Of a stretch of 10,050 nucleotides of DNA, positions 1 to 6,513 are shown piece after piece. The first letter of the stretch is position 1. Each line of letters begins with the position of its first letter. The DNA lies in the NCBI GenBank assembly GCA_051745935.1, contig JBNJEM010000265.1, positions 1 to 10,050 on the forward strand, in the 5' to 3' direction. The DNA comes from JBNJEM01 sp051745935. Its GTDB lineage: Bacteria > Planctomycetota > Planctomycetia > Pirellulales > Pirellulaceae. The notes beneath the pieces are model-generated. The model saw only the letters and a list, made by a program, of their open reading frames with translations. It searched no databases and had not been told where the DNA came from. A program made the translations under genes and the position numbers.

Positions 1-221
1 CTCTTCGGGCCGCATGCTGACGCACGCCTTCTCCACCGCGTGCTCCGGGCCCCGCGGGTTACTCCTCGCCCACTTGCCGCGGGCCCGCAGCCTCCTTCCT
101 TCTCTAGCCGTTTCCGTGGCCGGTCGCCGTCCCACCCCGGGCCGCGCGGCCGGCGGCGGGACGGCCTCTTTTTGCTCTCGGCGGTCTCTTTCGCTATAGT
201 CAACGTCGAGTTCTTTGACAT
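1..221 (-). CDS. possible partial hypothetical protein, runs off left edge
   Basis: Reading the minus strand from the ATG at 221 down to position 1 gives an open frame with no stop, beginning MSKNSTLTIAKETAESKK and becoming rich in Arg, Pro and Gly. A purine-rich GAGGGG lies eight bases before the ATG, a reasonable ribosome binding site. I do not recognise the protein. Arginine-rich open frames arise easily by chance in DNA this GC-rich, so the call depends mainly on the start region and may be wrong. The gene would be divergent from the Rhs fragment. The stop and most of the protein lie outside the window. Confidence 0.35.
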   Translation of the reverse strand, partial: MSKNSTLTIAKETAESKKRPSRRRPRGPGWDGDRPRKRLEKEGGCGPAASGRGVTRGARSTRWRRRASACGPK

Positions 222-349
222 GTCAACAGCCCCTCGCGCGCCCGCGCGCGAATACACGATCCCGGCTTCAGACCGCCTCCGCCTCGGCGCAACCCGCTCA
301 CGGTCCAGCCCTTACGCGCACAGAAATCCGCAACCTCACCAGACGGTAG
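1..349. other. GC-extreme, gene-poor left flank
   Basis: No recognisable protein family is encoded here on either strand. A hand count of positions 121-160 gives 37 G or C in 40 bases. The stretch holds a perfect 12-bp palindrome at 140-151 (GGCCGCGCGGCC), another at 215-226 (TTGACATGTCAA) and a CG-alternating run near 233-250. The + strand of 1-190 is rich in C and T. The only candidate gene is a minus-strand frame starting at 221. The segment ends at the in-frame TAG (347-349) just before the Rhs-like coding sequence begins, so it is probably foreign to the Rhs gene rather than its original 5' part. Confidence 0.5.
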
Positions 350-388
350 GATAGCGCCCGCTGGTACGACGCCGATAGCGGCCGGTGG

Positions 389-1252
389 TTGACGGAGGAT
401 CCGATCGGGTTCGAAGCCGGGGATGCGAATCTTTATCGGTATGTGGCAAACAGAAGCACATGGCAACGCGACGCTCGAGGCTTGAAGGTACAGGTGTTTG
501 CGTTTGAGGGCTTAGGTGGTTTTAATTCCGAGCCGGAAGAGGGAGAACTCAACTCGGGGCGTCTTAGTTTATCTCAAGTGGCACATTTCTGGAAGCCTAT
601 GGTTGAAAGGCTTAAGGGAACCGAATGGCACTATTATCCTGGAATGAATTTGTCTTTGAATCCTCGGGAGGGCGTTCAGGCAATTACCACGCAGGCCAAA
701 GAGATCAGAGATGTCGCCAAGACCGATGTGTCCGAGACAGGCGAAACCCAATGCTACGATAGAATCGTCCTACTGGGGTACAGCTACGGCGGCGATTCTG
801 TGGTCTCGGTGACCAAGAAACTCAAAGATTACGGTATTCGTGTGGATCTCGTAATAACAGCTGACTCGTATAAAAAGTGGCATGGCCTCAGGATAAGGGG
901 AAGAAGTTTTTCAAAGACGCCAAACGTTACGAAGTGGCACAACTACTACCAGAAAGCCGAATGGCCGCTGGTCAGGGCAAGCGTCTTCCCGGGACTCCCT
1001 ATACGCGGTTATGGAGTGGACGGTGCGGAAACAAACGAAGAGCTTGATATGTCAGCGTTCACAGTGCAGAACTATTTTGTTGCTAAGGAAATTCTAAATC
1101 GTAAACCTGAAAACTGGCAGGGAAAGATGCGCCGAAAGCCACATGTATGGATTCCCGCGCATGACAAAGTTCTTCGTATGATAGCGGCTTCCATTGCACC
1201 TCTGGAGCCGACGAGAGCGGACTATAGTTATTCGGACGGTTCGGACGAGTAA
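389..1252 (+). CDS. orphan Rhs C-terminal fragment with alpha/beta-hydrolase (lipase-like) domain
   Basis: The frame opens after a TAG at 347-349 with the Rhs core signature ARWYDADSGRWLTEDPIGF, then GDANLYRYVAN and a degenerate DPxGL-type motif (DARGL, residues 28-32 counted from the TTG at 389). This is the conserved end of Rhs/YD-repeat proteins, after which polymorphic toxin domains normally follow. The roughly 255 residues after it look like an alpha/beta hydrolase: a first strand VQVFAFEGLGG (34-44), a nucleophile elbow GYSYGG (130-135, Ser132), a likely acid Asp159 after a hydrophobic strand (VDLVITAD), NYYQ (185-188), and a late His258 (IPAHD). A lipase or esterase toxin is therefore inferred; the substrate is unknown. 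No ATG, GTG or ribosome binding site precedes the domain, and TTG 389 is only the first possible start, so this is probably a displaced cassette not translated on its own. By hand count 901-960 is 26/60 G+C against 40/60 at 6001-6060. Confidence 0.65.
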   Translation: MTEDPIGFEAGDANLYRYVANRSTWQRDARGLKVQVFAFEGLGGFNSEPEEGELNSGRLSLSQVAHFWKPMVERLKGTEWHYYPGMNLSLNPREGVQAITTQAKEIRDVAKTDVSETGETQCYDRIVLLGYSYGGDSVVSVTKKLKDYGIRVDLVITADSYKKWHGLRIRGRSFSKTPNVTKWHNYYQKAEWPLVRASVFPGLPIRGYGVDGAETNEELDMSAFTVQNYFVAKEILNRKPENWQGKMRRKPHVWIPAHDKVLRMIAASIAPLEPTRADYSYSDGSDE

Positions 1253-1299
1253 GTGATCTGGTTACTTACTGCAGCATACTGTGATAAGGGTTTCCTTAC

Positions 1300-2415
1300 A
1301 TGATCTATTTTCAAGCCTCGAAAAAGCGAGTTGCTTCTAACACCGCCTACATAGTTATCGCGGCTGTTTTGCTTTGTCGTTGCAGCGCTTTTGCAGCGGA
1401 TCACACCGCGCTGTTGAGCATAGGTGATTGCCCGTTTCATTCTGTTGTCCGATTGTTGCCCATGTGGTCCTCTGACGGTCACGTATTAGTGCTCATAAAC
1501 GACAACCGCGAGCTGATTCTGATTACTGTCCGTTCGCCAGAAGGCCCTCGGATCCTTGATGTAATCTCAACTGAAAAACCGATCGATTCCTATTTCGTGT
1601 GTAACTCACGAAGGATATTCCTCACTAATGGCCAAGAACTGCTCCTCATGAAAAAGAATGACGGGAAGTGGGGAGTATCGGCTCGCCAAGAGGTCGCGTC
1701 AAAAGGTGCTTCGGTTCCAACGTATGTCTTTGGTGCCGCCACTGATGCATCCCGTGCATACGTATATCTTGGCACCCCAATTCACGGTGCATCCTACGAA
1801 ATCTGGGACATCGAGAACAACTCGCTAAAGCTTCTCAAGTCCATGCCGTCAGGTGGTAGCTGTCCGCTTTTGGATACGAAGGGACGACTGTGGATCCCTA
1901 CCTCCGATGGGACATCTTGTTTCGATATCGAATCAGAAGAGCTCTCTCTACAATTCACATTTCCGGGCAAATCAGTCTTGGTCTATTCTCACGAACTTGA
2001 GAATTCACAAGTTGTAGCGACTTTCGGCATTCCGAAAATTACTATTGGTATATTCCAAAACCGAGCGAGGACGATTAGATTTTGGGAAGTTGACAATCAG
2101 AAGTCTCTTTCCGAGTTAGTGGGAGGGTATCACTTCCATCAATTCATACCGGGGCACCGCGCAGCAGTGCTGTCCCATGACTACGCCGGCTATTACGTCT
2201 TTTTTTACGATCCCAACGATCAGGCGATTGTGCCATTTCCTGACAAATCCACCGTGGGGGGTGACTTCGTAACGTTTTCTCCGTGTGGAACATATTGCGT
2301 TCTGAAAGCATCTCCCACCACCATACGAATCATACCTTCTGAAGACATAATGAAGCATGTTCAGCACCGAAAACTCGATCCTCCCGTGCACCCTGATTGG
2401 CCTTTGGAGAATTAG
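1300..2415 (+). CDS. exported beta-propeller-like hypothetical protein (candidate immunity partner)
   Basis: The protein has 371 residues. An N-terminal signal is visible: KKR, a hydrophobic run (AYIVIAAVLL), then a cleavage-like SAFA-AD near residue 33. No good lipobox is seen. The mature part has recurrent beta-strand-rich segments of the WD40 or YncE-like kind, for example YEIWDIENNSLKLL, LWIPTSDGTSCFDIES, TIRFWEVDNQKSL and FSPCGTYCVLKAS, so a secreted beta-propeller is likely, with repeats too degenerate to count reliably. The ATG has AAGGG nine bases upstream. It starts 47 bp after the lipase-like Rhs fragment and shares its lower GC. In polymorphic toxin loci that position usually belongs to the immunity gene, and an exported protein would suit a toxin acting outside the cytoplasm, but no motif proves this. 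It could also be an unrelated periplasmic binding or scaffold protein. Confidence 0.6.
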   Translation: MIYFQASKKRVASNTAYIVIAAVLLCRCSAFAADHTALLSIGDCPFHSVVRLLPMWSSDGHVLVLINDNRELILITVRSPEGPRILDVISTEKPIDSYFVCNSRRIFLTNGQELLLMKKNDGKWGVSARQEVASKGASVPTYVFGAATDASRAYVYLGTPIHGASYEIWDIENNSLKLLKSMPSGGSCPLLDTKGRLWIPTSDGTSCFDIESEELSLQFTFPGKSVLVYSHELENSQVVATFGIPKITIGIFQNRARTIRFWEVDNQKSLSELVGGYHFHQFIPGHRAAVLSHDYAGYYVFFYDPNDQAIVPFPDKSTVGGDFVTFSPCGTYCVLKASPTTIRIIPSEDIMKHVQHRKLDPPVHPDWPLEN

Positions 2416-2553
2416 ACCGGTCGGAATAATTCATTGGTAAACGTTGACTCGGAATCGCCCGAGGTTGTGCCAGACGTTCCGCACCAGACACGCTGATTTC
2501 GGACTCAGACCTGAACCCATCTCTCGGTGCGGGAATTGCGGAATGCGGAAAAT

Positions 2554-2564
2554 CAGACTGTCTG
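2554..2564. promoter_or_regulatory. operator-like palindrome upstream of SGNH gene
   Basis: An 11-bp odd palindrome, CAGAC-T-GTCTG, lies 17 bp upstream of the predicted -35 box of the SGNH hydrolase gene. The position suits an activator or repressor site. It is short enough to occur by chance, and no regulator is encoded nearby. Confidence 0.25.
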
Positions 2565-2581
2565 GTTGTCGCTTTTCCACT

Positions 2582-2610
2582 CGGACAAATCCGACCGCCT
2601 GAAGTATACT
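2582..2610 (+). promoter_or_regulatory. sigma70-type promoter of SGNH hydrolase gene
   Basis: CGGACA (four of six to TTGACA), a 17-bp spacer and TATACT (five of six to TATAAT). Transcription would begin near 2617, giving a leader of about 34 nt. GGGGTGA (2641-2647) precedes the ATG at 2651 as ribosome binding site. Confidence 0.5.
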
Positions 2611-2650
2611 TGGACGCATCAAGAGTGCGTCATGCATTATGGGGTGAACA

Positions 2651-3739
2651 ATGGCCAACGTACCCGTGCTCGCGGAAAGTCATTCACCGTCGGATGCTGC
2701 CAAGCCAGGGCGATATTCCGTTCTCGTCTTGCCAAGTCGCGTCGGGCGGACTGTTGTCTTCGCCTTTGTCATCGTCATTTCACTCCTCACTTTCCCCAGC
2801 AGTATTCCCTGGATGATCGCCTTCTGGCTGGTCTGGCATACGGTGGCGATGTCGCGAGGCCAACCAGCCTGGGTCCCGTTGCTGGCCTGTGTCGCTATCC
2901 TGCTGGCGAAACGCATCTATTGGCCGCCAACGCTTGTTGTTTTTTCTGGACTGGCGGTGGCTGTTGCCGCGGGACGTGCTATGGGGACCAGATCGACAGC
3001 GTCGCGCCGGTACTTCTCGTGGTCGATTCCGTTTGTTCTGTGGTGTGCTTGGGCAGCGGTGTTGATCGAGTGGCGGGCCATTGCCACCTGTAGTCGGCCC
3101 CTTGTTCTCGATTCGTCCAGATCGGTGGTCTGCATCGGTGACAGTCTGACTTCGGGACTGTTGCCGGATCGAGGCTACCCGGATCGGCTGGCGAAGTTGA
3201 TCCGACCGCCGGTAATCAATCTGGGGCAATCGGGCATGTGCACGGAGGGAGGTGTCAAGCGGTTGTCACGAGTGTCGCGGGCCAGTGCCTCACCGCTGGT
3301 TGTGGTGATTGAATTGGGCGGACATGATTTTCTGAAAGGCCGCTCGCGGGCCGCCACCAAGGAGAATCTGACGCGGCTGATCGACGCATGCCGGGAAATG
3401 GGCGCTGACGTGGCGTTGATGGAAATCCCTCGGGGCTTCATGACCGACCCGTTCCGGGGGCTGGAGCGGGAGATTGCTCACGAAGAAGACGTCGAGTTGG
3501 TGTCGGACTCCGCGATTCGGCAACTTGTCCTCTGGAGTCCTGTTTCGCCGCCCGGCATGTGGTTGCCTCGATCGCGGCTGAGTGATGACGGGATCCACGC
3601 AAACGCGCGAGGCAGCGCCTACCTGGCCCGGCACGTGGCTCGCACCCTGGCACGCATGTACGGACGGGAGATCCGTGACCAGTCGTTTGCGTGCCGCGGC
3701 CAATTCAACATAACACCTCATTACGGGATCGGAGGATAG
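2651..3739 (+). CDS. membrane-anchored SGNH/GDSL hydrolase
   Basis: The protein has 362 residues in two parts. Residues about 32-142 hold roughly five hydrophobic segments (about 32-49, 52-67, 73-87, 94-109 and 124-142), so it is an integral membrane protein. Residues about 155-338 are an SGNH hydrolase: block I GDSLTSG (163-169, nucleophile Ser165), block II LGQSG with Gly192, block III GGHD (223-226) and block V DGIH (Asp313, His316). The expected reaction is ester hydrolysis, acting on lipid, acyl or glycan-acetyl substrates at the membrane; the substrate cannot be read from the sequence. In block III the usual oxyanion-hole Asn is His225, a departure from the textbook family. The ATG has a ribosome binding site and a good promoter, and the gene seems to be transcribed alone. 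The last 25 residues (from about 338) are polar and may be a non-conserved tail. Confidence 0.85.
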   Translation: MANVPVLAESHSPSDAAKPGRYSVLVLPSRVGRTVVFAFVIVISLLTFPSSIPWMIAFWLVWHTVAMSRGQPAWVPLLACVAILLAKRIYWPPTLVVFSGLAVAVAAGRAMGTRSTASRRYFSWSIPFVLWCAWAAVLIEWRAIATCSRPLVLDSSRSVVCIGDSLTSGLLPDRGYPDRLAKLIRPPVINLGQSGMCTEGGVKRLSRVSRASASPLVVVIELGGHDFLKGRSRAATKENLTRLIDACREMGADVALMEIPRGFMTDPFRGLEREIAHEEDVELVSDSAIRQLVLWSPVSPPGMWLPRSRLSDDGIHANARGSAYLARHVARTLARMYGREIRDQSFACRGQFNITPHYGIGG

Positions 3740-3786
3740 CGGCCCGCTTCGCGTCCGTCCCGCGTCCCAGGGAGCGCGGCTGTTGC

Positions 3787-3815
3787 TTGACACGCGATAG
3801 GTGGTTCGGTACGGT
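3787..3815 (+). promoter_or_regulatory. candidate promoter upstream of HD gene leader
   Basis: A perfect TTGACA (3787-3792), a 17-bp spacer and TACGGT (three of six, keeping the important second A and last T). If used, RNA would start near 3822 and run about 350 nt before the HD-domain start codon. Confidence 0.4.
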
Positions 3816-4161
3816 GGGAACGACGCGTGAAAGGTGGGCGGGACTCATGACCAGAGGGAGTGGGACGCGAGCGTGGAGGCGCATCCACGGCGGAGTATTT
3901 GGAGGACCTTCTGAGAACGCCCCTCGACGACGCGAAGTCGCATGCGGAGTCGCATGTCGTGCCAAATAGCGTCTCGCGCGCGTCGCACGTGAAATGGTGT
4001 GTTGCGATTGTTCAAAGCCGACGATTGATATGGGGCTCGACTTCAAGGCACCCCGCAAAACGGGTGCCGAGGCGTGAAGGATCGTCGAGATTCTCGCGAG
4101 GAACGGATTCCCGTTTCACGGCTACCGGATGGCACGGCTTGCCAAATCGCTTTCAGATTTC

Positions 4162-4166
4162 AGGGA
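4162..4166 (+). promoter_or_regulatory. ribosome binding site fixing the HD gene start
   Basis: AGGGA lies six bases before the ATG at 4173. The frame is open upstream to a GTG at 4074, but that codon has no comparable site and lies inside the hairpin at 4041-4079, so 4173 is preferred. Confidence 0.5.
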
Positions 4167-4172
4167 AAACCA

Positions 4173-4886
4173 ATGAGCAAAGAGAAGAACCACTGCGGTC
4201 ACAAACTAGAGATTGACGGACGAGCTGTTGAGCCATCCTCGCTCCGGTATCCGTCTCGACGTGTAGCGCTCGGCAAATGTCTTGGCAATTGTGCCGCACT
4301 CGGGCTGATGCTCGTCATCTTGTCAGGCGACCAAGTGGTTGCCGGCGAAGCCACAAGCGAATCGGGGGTTTGTGAATCATCGCTTTCGAGGCACAGGAAC
4401 CATGTCGTCGAGGCCATGAAGAAGGCATTCGGGGACAACGAAGGGCAGATCGCTCATGCCATGCGCGTGCTGGACTGCGCCGAGCGGCTTCTCGATGTAT
4501 CCAAACTGGAGGCGGATCGGCTGACGGTGATCGTAGCGGCGATTCTTCACGACATCGGACGCTGCAAGAAAGGGACCACCGATCACGAAAAGGACGGGGC
4601 CGTCGTGAGTCGGGAAATCCTGGCCAATCTGGGCTTTACCGAAGAGTTCACGGACCACGTGTCCCGTATCGTTGGGTCCCATCACAGCGCCAAAGGCATT
4701 GATACCCCCGCATTCCGCATTGTCTGGATCGCCGACCGACTGGTGAACCGGAAACGGGATCAGCGGAACAGCGAGGCGATCAACCAGGAATTCGCCAAGG
4801 AGTCGAAAGTCCTGGACCAGAAAATCAAATCGAACAAATCGGAGGCACGCCGGCGTGCTTGTCTTTCACCCGTCGAGTCTCCGTAG
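4173..4886 (+). CDS. HD-domain metal-dependent phosphohydrolase with N-terminal extension
   Basis: The protein has 237 residues from the ATG at 4173. Residues about 80-195 carry the HD signature: His95 (QIAHAMRVL), His126-Asp127 (ILHDIGR) and Asp188 (WIADRLVN), with His138 and His170-171 as further metal-site candidates. Such proteins hydrolyse phosphate esters or nucleotides in a metal-dependent way; the substrate is unknown. The first 80 residues are not part of the domain and include a hydrophobic stretch (about 38-57, CAALGLMLVIL followed by VVAGEA) that could be a signal peptide or membrane anchor, which is odd for an HD enzyme. A shorter start at Met82 (position 4416) would give a bare HD domain but has only a weak GAGG in front. 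A Lys/Arg-rich tail follows the domain. Its role next to the NAD operon is unclear, and the strong promoter at 4915 suggests a separate transcript. Confidence 0.75.
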   Translation: MSKEKNHCGHKLEIDGRAVEPSSLRYPSRRVALGKCLGNCAALGLMLVILSGDQVVAGEATSESGVCESSLSRHRNHVVEAMKKAFGDNEGQIAHAMRVLDCAERLLDVSKLEADRLTVIVAAILHDIGRCKKGTTDHEKDGAVVSREILANLGFTEEFTDHVSRIVGSHHSAKGIDTPAFRIVWIADRLVNRKRDQRNSEAINQEFAKESKVLDQKIKSNKSEARRRACLSPVESP

Positions 4887-4914
4887 CGACTGGCCGACCC
4901 ATCCGAATCCCTCC

Positions 4915-4942
4915 TTGCCCCCTCCACTGTTAGGGTTACAAT
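4915..4942 (+). promoter_or_regulatory. promoter of the NAD salvage operon
   Basis: TTGCCC (4915-4920), a 16-bp spacer and TACAAT (4937-4942, five of six to TATAAT). Transcription would start near 4949, directly before the structured leader and about 98 nt upstream of pncB. Confidence 0.5.
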
Positions 4943-4953
4943 CTGACTAAGAA

Positions 4954-5026
4954 GCCATAACAAAACCGTGCAGGTCTGGTGTTATCCAGGGGTTCTTGGA
5001 AGCGCAAGCCAGGTTTTGTTACGGGC
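4954..5026 (+). promoter_or_regulatory. structured pncB leader, riboswitch-like three-way junction
   Basis: A perfect 10-bp inverted repeat, TAACAAAACC (4958-4967) and GGTTTTGTTA (5012-5021), can close a stem that may extend outward with GCC (4954-4956) and GGC (5024-5026) around a mismatch. The 44-nt interior holds two small hairpins, CTGG/CCAG (4976-4989, loop TGTTAT) and CTTG/CAAG (4995-5008, loop GAAGCG). The result is a compact three-stem junction that ends nine bases before the pncB ribosome binding site AAGGA (5035-5039). Size, position and shape suit a translational riboswitch or a leader bound by a protein. I cannot match it to the known NAD+-I or NAD+-II classes. A DNA operator is a less likely reading because the arms are far apart. 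Confidence 0.45.
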
Positions 5027-5046
5027 TGTAAGAAAAGGATGGAACG

Positions 5047-6513
5047 ATGGCGAATGAGGGCGGAACGTGCGCGGGCGGCTGGGGTTTGCTGACCGATTTG
5101 TACGAACTGACGATGGCGTGTGGCTATTGGCGGCACGGGATCGCGGAGCGTGAGGCGGTGTTTTGTCTCAGTTTTCGGGAGCACCCATTTGGTGGCAGCT
5201 ACACGATCGCGGCTGGCCTGGCTCATCTTTGCGAGATGCTGCGGGAGTATCGGTTTTCGACGACGGATATCGAGTACTTGGCGTCCCTTCGGGGCGCGGA
5301 TGGCGACGCTCTGTTTGCGAGCGAATTCCTGGAGTATTTGTCTCGGCTGCGTTTTTCGTGCGACATTGACGCGGTTGAGGAGGGGACGCTGGTGTTCCCC
5401 CACCAGCCGCTGGCTCGTGTTCGCGGCCCCTTGCTCCAAGCCCAGATTATCGAATCGTTGCTGCTGAATGTCATCAACTTTCAGACTCTGGTGGCGACCA
5501 AAGCGGCCCGTGTCTGCCGCGCGGCCGCTCCTGGCGCGGTCCTGGAGTTCGGATTGCGGCGGGCCCAGGGCGAGAGTGGGGCGATGGTGGCGAGTCGCGC
5601 GGCGTATATTGGCGGTTGCACTTCGACATCCAACGTATTGGCTGGAAAACAGTATGGCATTCCGGTACGGGGCACTCACGCGCACAGTTGGGTTTTGTCT
5701 TTCGAGACCGAGTTGGAGGCGTTTCGCAAATACGCCGAAGCGATGCCGGGCAATTGTATTTTGCTGGTCGATACGTTCGACACGCATCGAGGGGTGGCTC
5801 ATGCGATTCAGGTGGCCGAGGAGATGCGGGCTCGCGGGCAAAAACTGATTGGTATCCGGCTTGATTCCGGCGACCTAACCACGTTGAGTCGCGACGCTCG
5901 AAAAATGCTCGACGACGCGGCGCTGCACGATGTGCTGATCGTGGCCAGCAACGATTTGGACGAGTATGGGATCGCGGCGTTGAAGGAACAGGGCGCCCAG
6001 ATCGACCTGTGGGGCGTGGGCACGCGTTTGGCGACGGCCTACGATCAACCGGCACTGGGAGGCGTTTACAAGTTGTCGGCCTTGCGTGACCTTGACGGCC
6101 AGTGGGAGTACAAGTTCAAGATTTCTGAAAAGTCGGTCAAGCGTTCCATGCCGGGGATGCTTCAGATTCGCCGTTATTGGTGGGATGGATGTGGCGTGGC
6201 GGATGTGATTTATGACGAGTTGCTCGGGATTGAGCCACGACCACGCGCTGTTTTGAACGATACGCATCATTTTGACATCCCGCAGCAGTCCACGTCGGAG
6301 GATTTGTTGGTACCTGTGTTTCGCGGCGGTGAATTGGTTTATGAGGGACCGTCGATTCAAGAGATCCGTCGGCGGGCGGGTGAGCAGTTGGATAGCTTTT
6401 CCGCGTTCGTGGAAAGAGGGGGGCGCGAGACACCGTATCGAGTCGGTGTGGAGAGTCGATTGCATGAACGGAGACAACGTCTGATGGAGGCGTGGGAAGC
6501 GAGTGGAAGATGA
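5047..6513 (+). CDS. pncB: nicotinate phosphoribosyltransferase
   Basis: The protein has 488 residues, the usual size for the long bacterial form. It makes nicotinate mononucleotide (NaMN) from nicotinate and PRPP with ATP hydrolysis, the committed step of the Preiss-Handler route, in the cytoplasm. Family motifs are in order: LLTDLYELTM (14-23), FGLRRAQG (168-175), GTHAHSWV (209-216) with conserved histidines 211 and 213, VDTFDT (241-246), IRLDSGDL (270-277) for phosphate binding, and GVGTRL (323-328). The ATG is preceded by AAGGA at seven bases. It is the first gene of the NAD cluster, behind its own promoter and structured leader. Its TGA overlaps the start of nadE, so the two are translationally coupled. 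No odd residues were noticed. Confidence 0.95.
   Translation: MANEGGTCAGGWGLLTDLYELTMACGYWRHGIAEREAVFCLSFREHPFGGSYTIAAGLAHLCEMLREYRFSTTDIEYLASLRGADGDALFASEFLEYLSRLRFSCDIDAVEEGTLVFPHQPLARVRGPLLQAQIIESLLLNVINFQTLVATKAARVCRAAAPGAVLEFGLRRAQGESGAMVASRAAYIGGCTSTSNVLAGKQYGIPVRGTHAHSWVLSFETELEAFRKYAEAMPGNCILLVDTFDTHRGVAHAIQVAEEMRARGQKLIGIRLDSGDLTTLSRDARKMLDDAALHDVLIVASNDLDEYGIAALKEQGAQIDLWGVGTRLATAYDQPALGGVYKLSALRDLDGQWEYKFKISEKSVKRSMPGMLQIRRYWWDGCGVADVIYDELLGIEPRPRAVLNDTHHFDIPQQSTSEDLLVPVFRGGELVYEGPSIQEIRRRAGEQLDSFSAFVERGGRETPYRVGVESRLHERRQRLMEAWEASGR

Larger units (their letters stand above)
3740..4172 (+). other. long non-coding spacer with hairpins; probable leader of HD gene
   Basis: No convincing gene is present; the open frames here are low-complexity and have no ribosome binding sites. 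Downstream of a promoter-like site (3787-3815) several inverted repeats follow in series: GTGGA/TCCAC at 3873-3888, CATGCG/CGCATG around GAGT at 3941-3956, GGCACCC/GGGTGCC at 4047-4068 (flanked by CTTCA 4041-4045 and TGAAG 4075-4079, which can extend it), CGAGA-T-TCTCG at 4086-4096, and AACGG/CCGTT at 4102-4115. None is followed by a T-run, so they are not classic terminators. They may form a structured 5' leader or a separate small RNA. I cannot assign them to a known RNA class. Confidence 0.4.

Noticed and set aside
172..200. Promoter-like TTGCTC, 17-bp spacer, TATAGT on the + strand, possibly driving the Rhs fragment
   Set aside because: The -35 match is only three of six, it lies inside the possible minus-strand gene, and the Rhs frame has no start codon or ribosome binding site to go with it.
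200..466. Minus-strand open frame of 88 codons
   Set aside because: It is antisense to the conserved Rhs end and has no family resemblance of its own; the + strand signature explains the sequence.
4047..4068. GGCACCC/GGGTGCC hairpin as a rho-independent terminator
   Set aside because: No T-run follows the stem; it reads GAGGCGTGAAGG instead.
3860..4216. 118-codon + strand open frame between the SGNH and HD genes
   Set aside because: It starts with GTG, has low-complexity content with no recognisable motif, and overlaps the better supported HD gene start in another frame.
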